From Lepeophtheirus salmonis (taxonomy: Eukaryota > Arthropoda > Copepoda > Siphonostomatoida > Caligidae): DNA of 64,000 nucleotides. Below, in pieces: positions 1 through 12,224 of this stretch; within the stretch, counting starts at the first letter, position 1; each line of letters starts with the position of its first letter. The DNA lies in contig NW_027294338.1 of assembly GCF_016086655.4 (NCBI RefSeq), positions 42,411-106,410 of the forward strand. Direction: 5' to 3'. Both the position numbers and the translations under genes were made by a program. Below the pieces are notes generated by a model. It ran no database searches and was not told where the DNA came from. It worked only from the letters and a program-made list of their open reading frames with translations.

Positions 1-2461
1 TGAACTTGTCGGAATTAAAAGTTTAAAAATAAACTAAACATGGGAAGTTGAATAGAAAATTCCTAATATTTTGACAAGTATTAAAAATCCTTCATTTAAT
101 AACCCGTGATATAAATGTGATGCAAGTATAAATAAATTGCAAGAAAGTAGAAATATTAGAACTATTAAGAATTGTAAATAAAATATAAAACTTTCTTGGG
201 CCAATAAAAACTGGGAAATTTTTGGTAAGATATCTATTTTGGTTTGGAACAATATAAGATTGGAAATATAGTAAAATCCGTCAAAATATATACCAAAAGT
301 ATCGGAATATGTTACTTTTTAGTCTCTAAACCTTACATTATTAAATCGATAAAATATATTTTTGACATACAAGGGGTTACTACTTATCGCAGTTTTTGGG
401 AACAAGAAAAATCTGCCTTATATGAAATCTGCGATGTACAGGGACTTTTCTAGTACTACAAAAGTTATTGTTTATCTCACTATATAGTTTTTAGTAATTT
501 ATTACAATAACATAAAAAACTGCGATAGGAGGGGAATATACCGCACTCTACGGGGTTTCAGAATAATTCCAAACTCCGTGTTACGCAAAATCTGCAGTAT
601 TTGAAACCCCCTTCTTCACATAACGGGTCCCTTTGTATAAATAATACATATATATATAAGTTTAAATAAATTGTATATTTGAATTCGATCAGAATTAAAT
701 TAATCGGATCGCTGGTCGTTATATCGCTCTATCACAGTGAATTTCTGATGACAATTTTTGATCAGATTGAGAAATCGTGCTGAATATTGATAAGGAAGTT
801 TTTAAACAAAATATTCATGTAGAGTGAAAAACCAATTTACTACTTAAACTGATTGAATGATAATAATAGGTAATATCAATGAGCTCTAACATAGTTTTTT
901 TAATTTAAATCTTGTCATGGAAAATCCCTAAATATCTGAGAGACGTAGGATCTTGAATCATAACATCTGCATTTCTGGATCTGTTGTCTTTCTTCCTCTC
1001 TTTATTTAGCAATGAGTTATGATACTATACTATCTCGAGGAGCAAAATCTCCAACGACATAAATGTTGTTAACATATTTAGAATATTTAGAGTGACGAAG
1101 TTTTAGTTGATGGCACTGTAGTAGTGGATTATGAGTCAGCCGTTATTGGGGGCAGAGTTATGTCATGAATTCAATCTTTTTCGCTATCAATACTTATCGC
1201 TTATTAGTTATCAATAACAACAAAAATGTTTAAATATCGCATAGATGGTGAATGACCTGCTTATCCAATTTTGTCAGATGATAGATGTAACATTTTAGTT
1301 GAATAATTTACGTTTCAAAGAAGCGCAAAAAGTACCGCTTCGAGAATGAAAACGATTATTCGAGAATAGAATAATACATAATTAATGATATTTATTTTTA
1401 TATTTAAAAAAATATGCAGAAAACAAAAAAAAAAATTATAAAAATTAATTAATAGAAGTTGTAGCTCTTACATAAAACTACAGTTTAAAATAAATAAAAA
1501 TATTTTTACTTAGTCCTAGACAAAAATTTATGATTTGTTTGAATTAAAAAAGATGTTATTATTATGACAATAGAAATAAAGGATAAAATAACGCATAGAT
1601 CGTTAATACAATTTTAGATGAAATATTTTGGTTTAGTAATTTATGTTTAAAAATAAGATATTTAAAAAAAAAGATTTGAATTATATACTTATTATTTATT
1701 TTAACCATGAAAAATACCCCCCTTATTTTAGGAAAAAGCCAAAAGTAGCACAACTATAAGCATTTTGGATCCTAATTTGAATTATTTAATTGAATCACGG
1801 ATGAATAAAGGGCTTCTTTTATAAAATCTGGGTGATACAAAAATAAATAAGTGAATAGATAATAATAGTAAACATAAATGATAATTACAACCACGACCTC
1901 TTCATTCAAAATTATAATACGTTATAACTCATAAGTACTTCAGATCATATGTACATAAGGTTATTGTATTATTATTAAAGTATTTAGTATCAATGAGTTC
2001 TACTGGAGTGAACCAATGTTCAATCACTTAACATAATGTAGGGGGATGGGGATTTTTTATGCTTAAAAATCAAATGACAAAACTTAGTTGACTTTGTACA
2101 ATATTACTCCATTTATATTTCAACAGTATCAGAAAATCTATGTCAAGTCACTTTCTACAATTAAAATATCTTCCACCAAGACAACATTTATTAACTTAAA
2201 TAGAAATTTCTTTGATTAAAAAAACTTGCGTAGAGTATATTTTTTCAGTCTGGAATTGCTACAAACATTACCTTTAACATTTTTTCCACAAGCCAATTAT
2301 ATAAAAATTACCAAAAGTAAAATTTTAAATCGTACATTTTAACCTTTAAAATTAGCAGTCATTTTTGGGAAAGGATGTGCAATATATGTATATAACGTAA
2401 ATCTTTATAGAAAATTAAGAAATTTGAGATTAAGATTTTGTAAAAAAAGAACCATATACCG
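1..2461. other. No supported gene
   Basis: AT-rich sequence with only short chance open frames on both strands. I see no splice-linked coding sequence and no recognisable transposon motif. Confidence 0.6.
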
Positions 2462-2510
2462 TGTCAGGAAAATGCTTATTACGGCATTCAAAAGCAGCAC
2501 AAGCAGGCAT
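2462..2510 (-). pseudogene. Possible THAP-domain first exon relic
   Basis: Minus-strand ATG 2510 gives MPACAAFECRNKHFPDT, like the MPxCAAxxCxNR start of THAP proteins. It is followed by a possible donor (ACG|gtatat) near 2461. No matching second exon (FHxFP) was found leftward to position 1, so it may be cut by the window edge or be a chance match. Confidence 0.25.
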
Positions 2511-3259
2511 TTTTACACCAAAAATTATACTAATTAATAATCAATTACTTTCTATTATTTTACACTAGGATTTTATAGATATGTTTAATGAATCAGCAGA
2601 CGTTTCAGCCGTAGAACGTCCAGAAAATCCTATTGTAAGGCACTGTAGTTATCCAGTGGTAAACTGTAGTATATGGATTGTGTTGATTTTATAGGCACCC
2701 GCATTTTCTACATAAATAAGGCTGTGCAGGGTAATAACTAACAGAACAAAGGGTATGTTCTTCTAAACACTTAAGGCGTGTCAAGCAAGTTGACGCTATG
2801 ACGTAGTTGGATCATACTAATCTGTGGTAGGAGGCAAGGTTTTGTCTAATTTATATTGTAATTTGATACTAAAATGATTAAATGTCTATTTTTATTTGAT
2901 ATAACTTAATATTAAAAATCACCTGGAGAAAAAAGTTTAAGATATGCTAATTTTTTTTTTTAGCCAATCATAAGAAATTTAATATATTTAAGCCTCAAAG
3001 ATTGCCTTTAATTGTTCTATCTGAATAAAAAATACACTTTCTGGCTTAATTAACCTTCCTCTGGATAAAGCTGGTATCCATGGTGTTAAATCTGAAGTAC
3101 AAGAAGGAAGATCTTGTGTCTTGCATCCACATTCAGGGCATTTAGCTTCAAACTTTTAGGTCAGGTATCATTTTAAATAACCAAGTCCCTGAATACCAAA
3201 GTCCAAGGCAGAAAAGGAACTATCTTTTATTACTTTCTATTCTGAAATAGGATGAAAGG

Positions 3260-3430
3260 GTGTAGATCTTAAGCATTAAACATTCACTCTCTACTTTTAA
3301 AGATATAATTTCATTTATGATGCGCCTTTTAAGGGGATAAAATAAATACTTTTATTATTTTCTTATCCACCCCTTCATATGTAGGTGAGAAGAAGAAGAA
3401 GGGAGTTATAATATTCTTGTATCTACATCA
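3260..3430 (-). repeat. Putative 3' LTR edge of the 3.4-5.4 kb gypsy copy
   Basis: On the minus strand a purine tract (TGTGGGGAAG) is followed at 3430 by TGATGTAGATACAAG, in the position where a 3' LTR should start. A ctt/gaa microsatellite follows. The far border is unknown. Confidence 0.3.
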
Positions 3431-5430
3431 CTTCCCCACAGTGACGATCGGAGTGAGGAACGAAACTTTCTTGACACTATTCCTTGTTGAGGGTGCCGGG
3501 TGAGGAGTTTCATTCAGAGTTTCTAGGGTGTATGCTCCTTTGACCCGATCGATGGAGATGGTATCTTGTTTATCGGTTTATAGTGACAGTTTTTCTAGTT
3601 CGGCATAGAACCAGGAAGGGACTTTGGTCTAGTAGCTGCAAGGACTTTCGTATGACATCGACTCGCACGAAGACGTGAGAGCATTCTATTAGGTCTTTAT
3701 TGGCAAAGATTTTGGGTGATTTTGGTCATAGTTTCTTGAAGAGTGTGTGCGAAACGGAAGGAAAAATCAGATTGGTTTGTTATACATTTGTTGAAAGTTC
3801 ACCAGGCAAGATAATTGTAGAGCTTAACACAAGTTCCACTGAGGAAAACCCTGTCTTCCTTTACGGATGCGCGTATTCCAAACAGTATGAGAGGTAAAGA
3901 CATTTCCAACTTGGAATGACATCAGAGTAGGCGTAGAGGGCTGACTTGAGCTGGCAGTGAATTTTTTATACCATGCCATTGTCACAGGGGTGGTAGCTTG
4001 TCGTCACATGGTTTGCAATGCCCAACATATTCATAAACTTTCCCTAAAGGGACGATTCCAATTGTGCGCTTCGGTAGCTGATAATGGTACACCAAATTGT
4101 AAAATCCAACCACTGATGAATACACTTGCGACTGTTTCGTCCGTTATGTCTTTAATGAGTACGACTGCTGGCCAACGGGTAAAACGATCAACACACGTTA
4201 GAATATCTATAACAAGGAAAATCGTGGGAATGTGGCTGAAATGAGCACTCGTTGGTTGGAAAGATTGCGGTGGCGAGACCGTGAGCTGGTTGATTTTCGA
4301 GCGTTGACACTTAATGCAGATACTAACCTATTGGTAGACATCTTTATGTTGGGCCAAATAAACCTTGACGACATTTTTTTTTTGTGTTGCACGAATGTCA
4401 GGATGAGAAAGATGAGAAATTCAGGATATGGTCAAATACATTCCGACGAAACTCTGGAGGTATATAGGGTTTGGAAGTTGTGGAAAACATTGCAGTAAAA
4501 ATGGAGATTTCTATACCCAGAATGATTAATTGTTTCATTTTTAATGAAGGATTTGCTTTATTTCCTCATGTTGAGTTGACATTGCTTGAACTTTGGATAT
4601 AGCAGCGTAGTCAATCGGAGGAGTGTTTGAGAGAGATAGGATGTTTTTGATAACACATCTGCAGGGAAGTTGTCTTTATTCTTCACGTGGTGCAGGTCAA
4701 TGGTGTATTAGGAAATAAATTCTTAGTGGTGCAGTTGTGTGGGAGAATGCATTGATCTGTTTCTTACGTAAACAGAAGTAAGTGGCTTGTGATCAGTTAA
4801 AATATATTAATCACGGTCTTCAGTGAAGTATGGAAAATGTTTAACAGCTTTGTAGATTGCAAGAACTTCTCTGTTGTAGGCACTCTTTCTTTGTTCTGCA
4901 GGAGAAATATGTCTTGAAAAGAAGGATCATTACTTCAATGATGTTCCATCATTTTGTTGGAGGACTGCACCATTCCATCAGCTGATGCATCTGTTGCAAT
5001 GGAGGTTTGTCCATTGTGTAAAGAGAAACTGATGTTTGAAGCTTCATCCAAAGTTGTCTTGGTCACTTCAAATGCGGAGTTGGATTCTTCATTTGATAAG
5101 AGTAGAACCAGTTGTCCTCGTTTTGCAGGTTTAAGCATACCATAGAGAGGAACGAGAAAAGTGGAGCAATTTGGAATGAAACAGTTTTAGTAGTTTAGCT
5201 TTCCGAGAAATTGTTTCAACTGGCGTTGTGTGGCTATCTTAGGAAATTTATGATGGCTTCGCATTTATTTTTCAGTGAAGTTATCCCAGAGGCCGTAACA
5301 GTATGTTCAAGAAAGCTGACAGAAGAAGCATCGAATGCAGACTTTCGATGTTCACCTGTATGTCATAGTCTTTTAGTCACTCAAAAAGCGAGTAGAGTGT
5401 ATGCTTTTCCCTTTATAAAATGAAATAAAT
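3431..5430 (-). pseudogene. Heavily decayed Ty3/gypsy pol
   Basis: Pol domains appear in order on the minus strand, broken by many stops and shifts. Reverse-transcriptase thumb: QRQLKQFLGKLNY, then FIPNCSTFLVPLYGMLK (5240-5120). RNase H: SIATDASADG, FFSRHISPAEQ, SAYNREVLAIYKAVKHF, YILTDHKPLTSVY (5010-4770). Integrase: RFIWPNIK, ILTCVDRFTRWPAV, WILQFGVP (4375-4080), then a broken HPQxNGMxE region and LPLILFGIRASVKEDR. The catalytic signature residues are partly lost. It differs from the copy at 18.6 kb and is much older. Confidence 0.75.
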
Positions 5431-5631
5431 AATCATTGTGGAATATTAAAATAAATGTATTTATCATTAGTTAACCATTTAAATAATAATCAATACACAA
5501 AGTAATTATAAGAACTATTAATAATAAAAATAGACTTTGATACAATTATATATAAAAACCAATGTTATTAGAAATACAAGGTTATACCATAACATGTGTA
5601 CAACTGATGTTTGACTTCCATCACGCTTTTT

Positions 5632-5830
5632 AATAACGACGTCAGAGAATATAAGTGGTTGCGTGTTTTCTCATAATCTGTTTTTCTTGCCCAGCAGTCG
5701 GTACGATACATTAAATTGAAAATTCTAGCAATAATGACGTTATAAACTATGAGTGATTGCATGTTTCGATAAAAAAATATGCCTATCTTGCCCCGCAATC
5801 GGTACAATACATCAAATTGAAAATTGTAGC
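5632..5830. repeat. Diverged tandem duplication, about 100-bp unit, 2 copies
   Basis: Unit 1 (5632-5729) and unit 2 (5730-5830) both begin aata(a)cgacgt/aatgacgt and end with cttgccc..gcartcggtac.atacatyaaattgaaaatt.tagc. Several substitutions and small indels separate them. No function is evident. Confidence 0.7.
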
Positions 5831-6143
5831 TAGCTTACATGATGGTCTAACCAGTGAGTACATTAGTACTAGAGTTTAGATTATATTTTACGCGCCCTAA
5901 TATTTAAGAAGTTGTGTCACAATTTTCTAGTAAGACTTCGTCTATTGATTATTTTATTTGTGTGAGAATAATACTTAATTTATTGTTAGTTAATAAAATT
6001 TCGGCAGAAAAATTTAAAATAAATAGAATATTACTTTCTACGAGAATCATTTTGACTCAAAGCTGGTAAGAAAAACTCAATTCTTAACATTCTATGCTTG
6101 AATATAATAGGCCATATTCACTATGAACATTAACATAAATCTA

Positions 6144-6487
6144 CGGTGTAGAAAAATTAGTATTTGATCTCTTGTCGATTTTTGTAAGTTTGCCCACTTA
6201 TAAGGATTTTCGATGAGATGGAGGTCTGGAGACTAGGTAGGCAACTCGATGACCTTAATGTGAATTTTTCATCCCCCCTTTGCAGAGAAACACTCCCAAA
6301 ACATAATGTTTCCACCATGCTTGACGGTGGGGATTTTTCTTTCTCTCAACACTTTTGTTCTGTTCATATAATCAAATATCTTCACTGTTAAAATCAACCT
6401 GCAATTAAAATTATAAACCGTCTTTTTCTTTGTTAGTGGGCAAATTTACAAAACTGGCAAGCCATCAAATACGTTTTTTCTCCACCG
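6144..6487 (-). mobile_element. 344-bp internally deleted Tc1-like element with TIRs and TA flanks
   Basis: The ends are inverted repeats of about 52-55 bp (6144-6198 and 6436-6487), both starting CGGTG(T/G)AGAAAAA and both containing TATTTGAT and TTTGCCCAC. Each end is flanked by TA (6142-6143 and 6488-6489), the Tc1/mariner target duplication. Inside, the minus strand keeps two scraps of Tc1 transposase: VKHGGNIMFWECFSA (the MxWGCFSA region) and VIELPT-SPDLHLIENP (the SPDLNPIEN region with the catalytic residues). Most of the transposase (about 340 residues in full elements) is gone, so it is a MITE-like non-autonomous copy. Confidence 0.85.
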
Positions 6488-6489
6488 TA

Positions 6490-9400
6490 GGTCGTTTTTC
6501 AATTATTATCATAATTTATAATTGCTTATTAATTAAAATTCTTAACTGCGACGGATTAACATTAATGCCATAGTATTTAACATTCAGCTGGGTACAGATT
6601 ATGATTATCTATCTATGCCGTGTTTCTTATAGTATTTACTTGAAAACATTCTGTAATATTTGATAAATATGAATTGTAATCAAGTACATGACATCTGTTG
6701 ATCTTTTGAGTCTACCTCTATCCATGGCTCCAAAAATGAATTTCAGATATAATATCCCAGTTTCATCGACATAAATAAGATTATTTTCTGATGAATAGAT
6801 CAATTCAACGTAATATTTTTGCCGTAAACATTTCATAATGCTAAAGGCTCTAAATTCGCTGATGTAATACATTACCTTTCATATTTCGGTAATTTCATCT
6901 AAGTTTGTGATATCACAGAATTATTTACAAAAATGTTTTTGAATCATCTTCAATTTTTTGTAAAGAAGAGTTGAATGTGATTTTTTCTTTATTATTATAT
7001 ACAATTACTTTCTAATAACCAAAATAAAAAAAACAATACATAATCGAAATCAATTTAAAACGATAAAAAAATATTAAAGAATGATATAATAAGTAAAACA
7101 TGACTTGTATGAAATAATTAGTTTTGATTAAGTCTTCATACTCGTCCTCCCTTAATACATTATGAAAAAGAGCGAGAGAGAAAGAAAGGGCAGAATATGA
7201 AAATTTATTATTAATTAACTTAAGGACCTTATGTTCATTTTAAGACCTGATTCATTTTTTTTTTCACTCCCTAAAAAAACCACAACTTCAAAAGTAATTA
7301 CCTCCGCCAAGTTGGCAATACCATCCAAATCTCCTTTCAATGGGGTCATAACTTATTTTTCTGAGTAATATATACTTAACGGGTTTTTATAGGTAGAAGA
7401 TAAGTCCTAGGCCGATCCTTTAACTGAGTAAATTGCTGTAGAAATGTTTCATTGGATAAACATTTAAATAACTATTCTCCGAATGAAATTACAAAATATA
7501 TTTGTTTTCTTTTATCATTAAAAATTGATACCTTAATTGATAATTTATCGAAGTATAATTATATGAATATGGATATAATATATCTGCCATATCTAGGGGG
7601 GCATTCTCAATAAACCTTTTTTTTTCAACAGATTTTGGGTTACATGATTTGTGAAAATGACATCTGCTAACACGAGCATTTATAGTAGGAACATATGTTT
7701 TTTTTATTTTTTATTATATTTAAAAAAAATATTTTTCCTGTGTATGGGCTCTTATCCACTTATCCTTCGGTTCTTCATTCTTTGGGAATATATGTAAACG
7801 ATGCTTGAGTTCTGTGGTTGTAGAATCCGAATGATGTTCAGATCCTTTCATCTTACAATAGCAACAGCATGTCAACATTTTTATTATACGTTGAATTAGT
7901 AGCAAATAAGTACAAAATCACTAAATAGAAATAATTATTAACAGAACTCACATGCACAATACCTTCTTCAACGAGATACACAATAAAAATTAAAAGAAAA
8001 ATAAAGTACCCTTTATTATGTAGTGGCTACAAAAATCAGTACAATCCATATAACACAGTTTATCCCTGAGTTATCTATAGGTATGTTAATAACATAAAGT
8101 GCGCTCCGAATATTTTGTATGCAAAGAGGGGGGAAGTTTTTTTGTTTTTTCTAATTTCAATATTAAAATAGTAATAGGTATAAAATTCTATCATTTTTGA
8201 ATTACTTGATTTTGGAAATTTTGTAAAAATACTCAAATGTTTCAGTTATCCTTTAACGGAATTTTATGAATCAAATATTAACCATGAATGCAATATAAAG
8301 TTCCCAAAAATTATAGTCAGAAATAAGGTAACGTTTAAATTACACAAATACTATAATATTTAGGATAAAATGGTTAATAATATGCTTTTATATATATGTA
8401 TAATTTTGTAGTTTGAAGTATGTGCTTCAACTTTTGTTAAATAACTTTTCAACTTTTTAGATGTTTTATAGGTATTTCGAGACTTATAAAAATAAATATA
8501 CATTTCCACCATCGGATAACCGTGTTCATTTTCAAAATCGTACTTCTACCACTATTTTGGAAAATTTGACAAAATATCAATATGTTCTAATTATCTTATC
8601 TCAACAAAGTTTAATGTGGATTACATCAACCATTTGCCGCCACACTACAATATGAATTCATGGACATTACCTTAAATACATACATTTAACCGTCCATATC
8701 CAAACTCGTAAAATAAATATATTAAAATTGTATTTATAAATTACCTAATAAATTATTATCAAATCCTGATTTTTAAATGGTACATTATTATATTTTACTA
8801 TATTATTGATATTACTTTATACATACTTAATTATAAAAAATTTTAATATATTATATATTTATTTTTGTATGAAATGACTGAATCATTGGATGAAAATTTC
8901 ATTAATTAATAAAAATATGCAAATTGTTTAAATTTCCGTTGTTGTAAGTGAATCAAACACATGACTGCAGCCAGGAGATCTATCTTGAAGATAATCGTAA
9001 TTACAATAAGAATGTAAAGGATTTTTATATAAGATTAATTTGTTTCAGTATAATTTTTATATATATACTTCCCAATGATGCTTGAGGTGAGGGATTGTCT
9101 TTTATTCAAGAATAGAGTTACCTTAGAAAGGTCTTACTAAATATTTTTTAATGCCTATAGCATTTATTATATATATATTCGTTCTTCCTTAGCATCCTTG
9201 CGGGAAGACGATAGTTGAAGATAATGATATTTACTTATATATGTATAATAAAGTTTTAGTTGATACAACTACATTCTAATGTTGTTGGTTCCAACATTGT
9301 ATCTTCCGTTGAAGTGTTTATTGTGTGTCGCAGTATAAGGTCTGAAGATGGTAATTTCTTTAGATAACAGTATTCCTTGATTTTATAGGTTTGATTGTAG

Positions 9401-10989
9401 AAAATGGTAACTGATTTAGAGAGGGATAACTAACTTTTATATTTATTTTTATCATACAAATAAAAATAGGCTAAAACATGATATTTCTGAAGTTGAACGA
9501 TGATATTATAAGATATGTAAAGGTTTTGTTGTCCATTAATTGCTTTGAAAGAAGACTATTATGTGGTTTTTATATACTCGTTTTTATTTTTTGTTTTATT
9601 TTTCATATTACTTATTTATTTTCTATCAATCACTGACGTATTTTTTTATTCATACGGGTCTAAACCCTTTAAATTCTTCGTAAGTACTTCCTTTTCATGA
9701 TCAGGTATAAATATTTTTAAATATTTTTTTAGACTCGATATAGTTAAATATTGTCTGGCATTTAAGATATTATCTATCACCTAACAAAATTTCATAAAGC
9801 TGGCACTAACCATATTTACGTTATTTACCCCTCAGTCGTATATATTTTTACAATCATAACATTATTCCTAACTATAACATTTCTACTCTCACAAATATAT
9901 ATATACATGAAATTCTCGTAGTTGGACTAAGGAATATTCGATGTGCATGGCTTGTTGCTGATAAGCGGCAATGAAATCCACATCTGAAAAAATTCAATAC
10001 TTTGATTATTGATCAAAGCGGACGTAGGTAGATTATACCCGATTATTATAGTTAATATACTGAATAGTATCTTTTTTTAATTTATAAGTCAATGTAAGTT
10101 CAAAAACTTCATCCAAGTTTAAGTTGTTTATTTCTATTTCTAAATTAACATATTTTTATCTTTCTTATCTCTTTTTTCTTCTTTTCCTTTCTTCTCATAA
10201 CGTGAAAGAATAAAATGAACATAAGACATACTTGGTAGTCAATAGGAAGCAATAATATTAAATTATAGACGTGCAAAAGAGAAAAGCGAATATTTTATCA
10301 AAAAAAATAAAATTACTACTTTCTTATCGAATAAAAATTTCAAATACTGGCATCACTGGAATCAGAAGAAAAAGATACATTTAATAAAGTTAATTCTCTC
10401 CATCAAATCTAATTTTTTTAGAATTCTATAACATACCTAGTTATCTATGTTTTTCAACATAACAGGTTACCTGATAGTATTAGAACCACCGATCTATGGT
10501 CGGTAATTAGAACTCATTGATTAATCTTTGTCCCTCTCAGTGAGGTTGCGTTGAAGATTTATACACAATTAGTTCCGTGCACATATAGACAATGAGGGCT
10601 TTTCTTTTCTAATATTAATATATTTTCTTGTCTATACCAAGTCATTACCTGTCTTTTATCACGCAGTCTTTCCTCCGAAAGGAAACAGAAAAAGGCCCGA
10701 AATCATATGGTAGTTAGCCAAATAAGTCAATCATACCAACTTCTATTTGTTTCTTATTACTCCACATATAATTTATTTACCATTTTTAAAATTCCGTATG
10801 CAAAGGATTTATTAAAAAGCGAGAAGAAGAATAACGATGCCGTTAAAAGAATTTATCTAAGTTCAACGTTTATTTGGGAAACGTTTATAATCTCCTTAAC
10901 TGAAGAAGATAACGATCGTGTGTCTAATAGTGTAAACATGAAACCTCTTGAATTGTACAATGGTGCTCTTCATTTTTGTTTTAGGGAGG
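6490..10989. other. No supported gene
   Basis: AT-rich, with several short simple repeats. The open frame at 10707-10994 (95 codons) has no recognisable domain and its composition is like random AT-rich DNA. Confidence 0.55.
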
Positions 10990-12224
10990 ATTAAATAGCC
11001 GGTGGTCAATCAAGCTATGGGTTTGGCTACGCATATTTTTATACAAAACTACAACAGAAGTGCAGCCCCGTTTGCAAGCGCTTAAAAAGTCAATGTCACA
11101 AAAACTGAAGGTCCCAATTGTCAAATAAAAATAGATATCTGGAAAAAATTTAAAGTTACTGCAGTCAATACCTCTAAGAGGGTTGATGAAAAAACTTTGG
11201 AGATTGGATAGGGAGATTTTCTGAAATTATTAATCCTCACACAGAATCTAACCCAGATGATAGTGAGGCTGAAAAAAGGTTCAGAAACAACAAGTCTGTA
11301 TGGAAATCATCAATATGGGTAAGTTAAAACATGTTGAAATGAATCAGGATGACATTATTTCTAATCTGATGAATGCTGAGAAGTTTTTTAATATGTTTAC
11401 TTAAAATATGTATGATAAGGCAATTGCATGAAATTTTGTACCAAAAGTTGTACGCGTTACTCCTTTTCAAGCTGATATTTAAACAAAAATTAGTGATACT
11501 GAAAGTGATTTTTTTTAATTAAGTAAGAAAAGAAGCCTATCTACAAAAAGACTACACAACTCCAAGAAATTTGTTGGTCCATCAGTTATTGATTTTTCAG
11601 CTTTATGGAGGTCCTTGAATCTCTATTAACAAAATAGTTACAAAACAACACTATTATTATCTATTTCCCCCCCCCCAAAAAAAAAAAAATTGACGTCTAA
11701 AGACCAATTGTATTATTAAGAATGATGTTTAGCAACGATTTTAGTATCCTTGTTGAAAATGTGTACTCAATTTCCTACACTAAACCCTTTTATTGAATAT
11801 CTGAAACGAAGAAAAATCAGAAGAAACCTACACAAAGTTATTGAAGCTTTCAGTAGTAAACTTCTGACTTCGGCAGAAAAAGGTTTGCTTAGCGTAAATT
11901 AACTGGTACCCTGGAAGTTGGAAGTAAATTTTATAAAGATAGCCGTGAAAAATACCCTTTTTCCTGTTAAATGGAAATTATCAATCATTTCTTGTGGAAA
12001 TTTCCTCTTTTAAATATATTATATAGAGACATTCTTTCGTTCTTATATAACTCTTTTGGGTGCAATCTCCAGAGTAATCTTTTAGCGTGCCAGACAGTCA
12101 AAAAGTTAATTCTGCCCTTACAAAAGCACAGCATATTTTAAACGTCCTAAGGTCAAGGCAAGAAAAAGACACTAGATGGGTTTTAAATATTGTAAAGCTG
12201 TACACTGATGTCTCTAATACATAG
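10990..12224 (+). other. Region with scattered coding-like fragments, unresolved
   Basis: Pieces of protein-like sequence appear in changing frames, for example ESNPDDSEAEKRFRNNKSVW near 11.25 kb, IEAFSSKLLTSAEKGLLSVN near 11.87 kb, and 46 open codons at 12084-12221 (VNSALTKAQHILNVLRSRQ and on) ending in TAG, preceded by a possible acceptor. This looks like an old dead gene or transposon. I cannot name it. Confidence 0.3.

Noticed and set aside
3700..4498. Plus-strand open frames of 65-95 codons
   Set aside because: They are complements of the minus-strand decayed gypsy pol. The minus strand carries the recognisable integrase motifs.
10920..11120. Faint resemblance to ribosomal protein S24 (FxFR, then GGQSSYGFG)
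   Set aside because: Only a few residues align, a stop lies between them, and the conserved N-terminal and Lys-rich C-terminal parts are absent.
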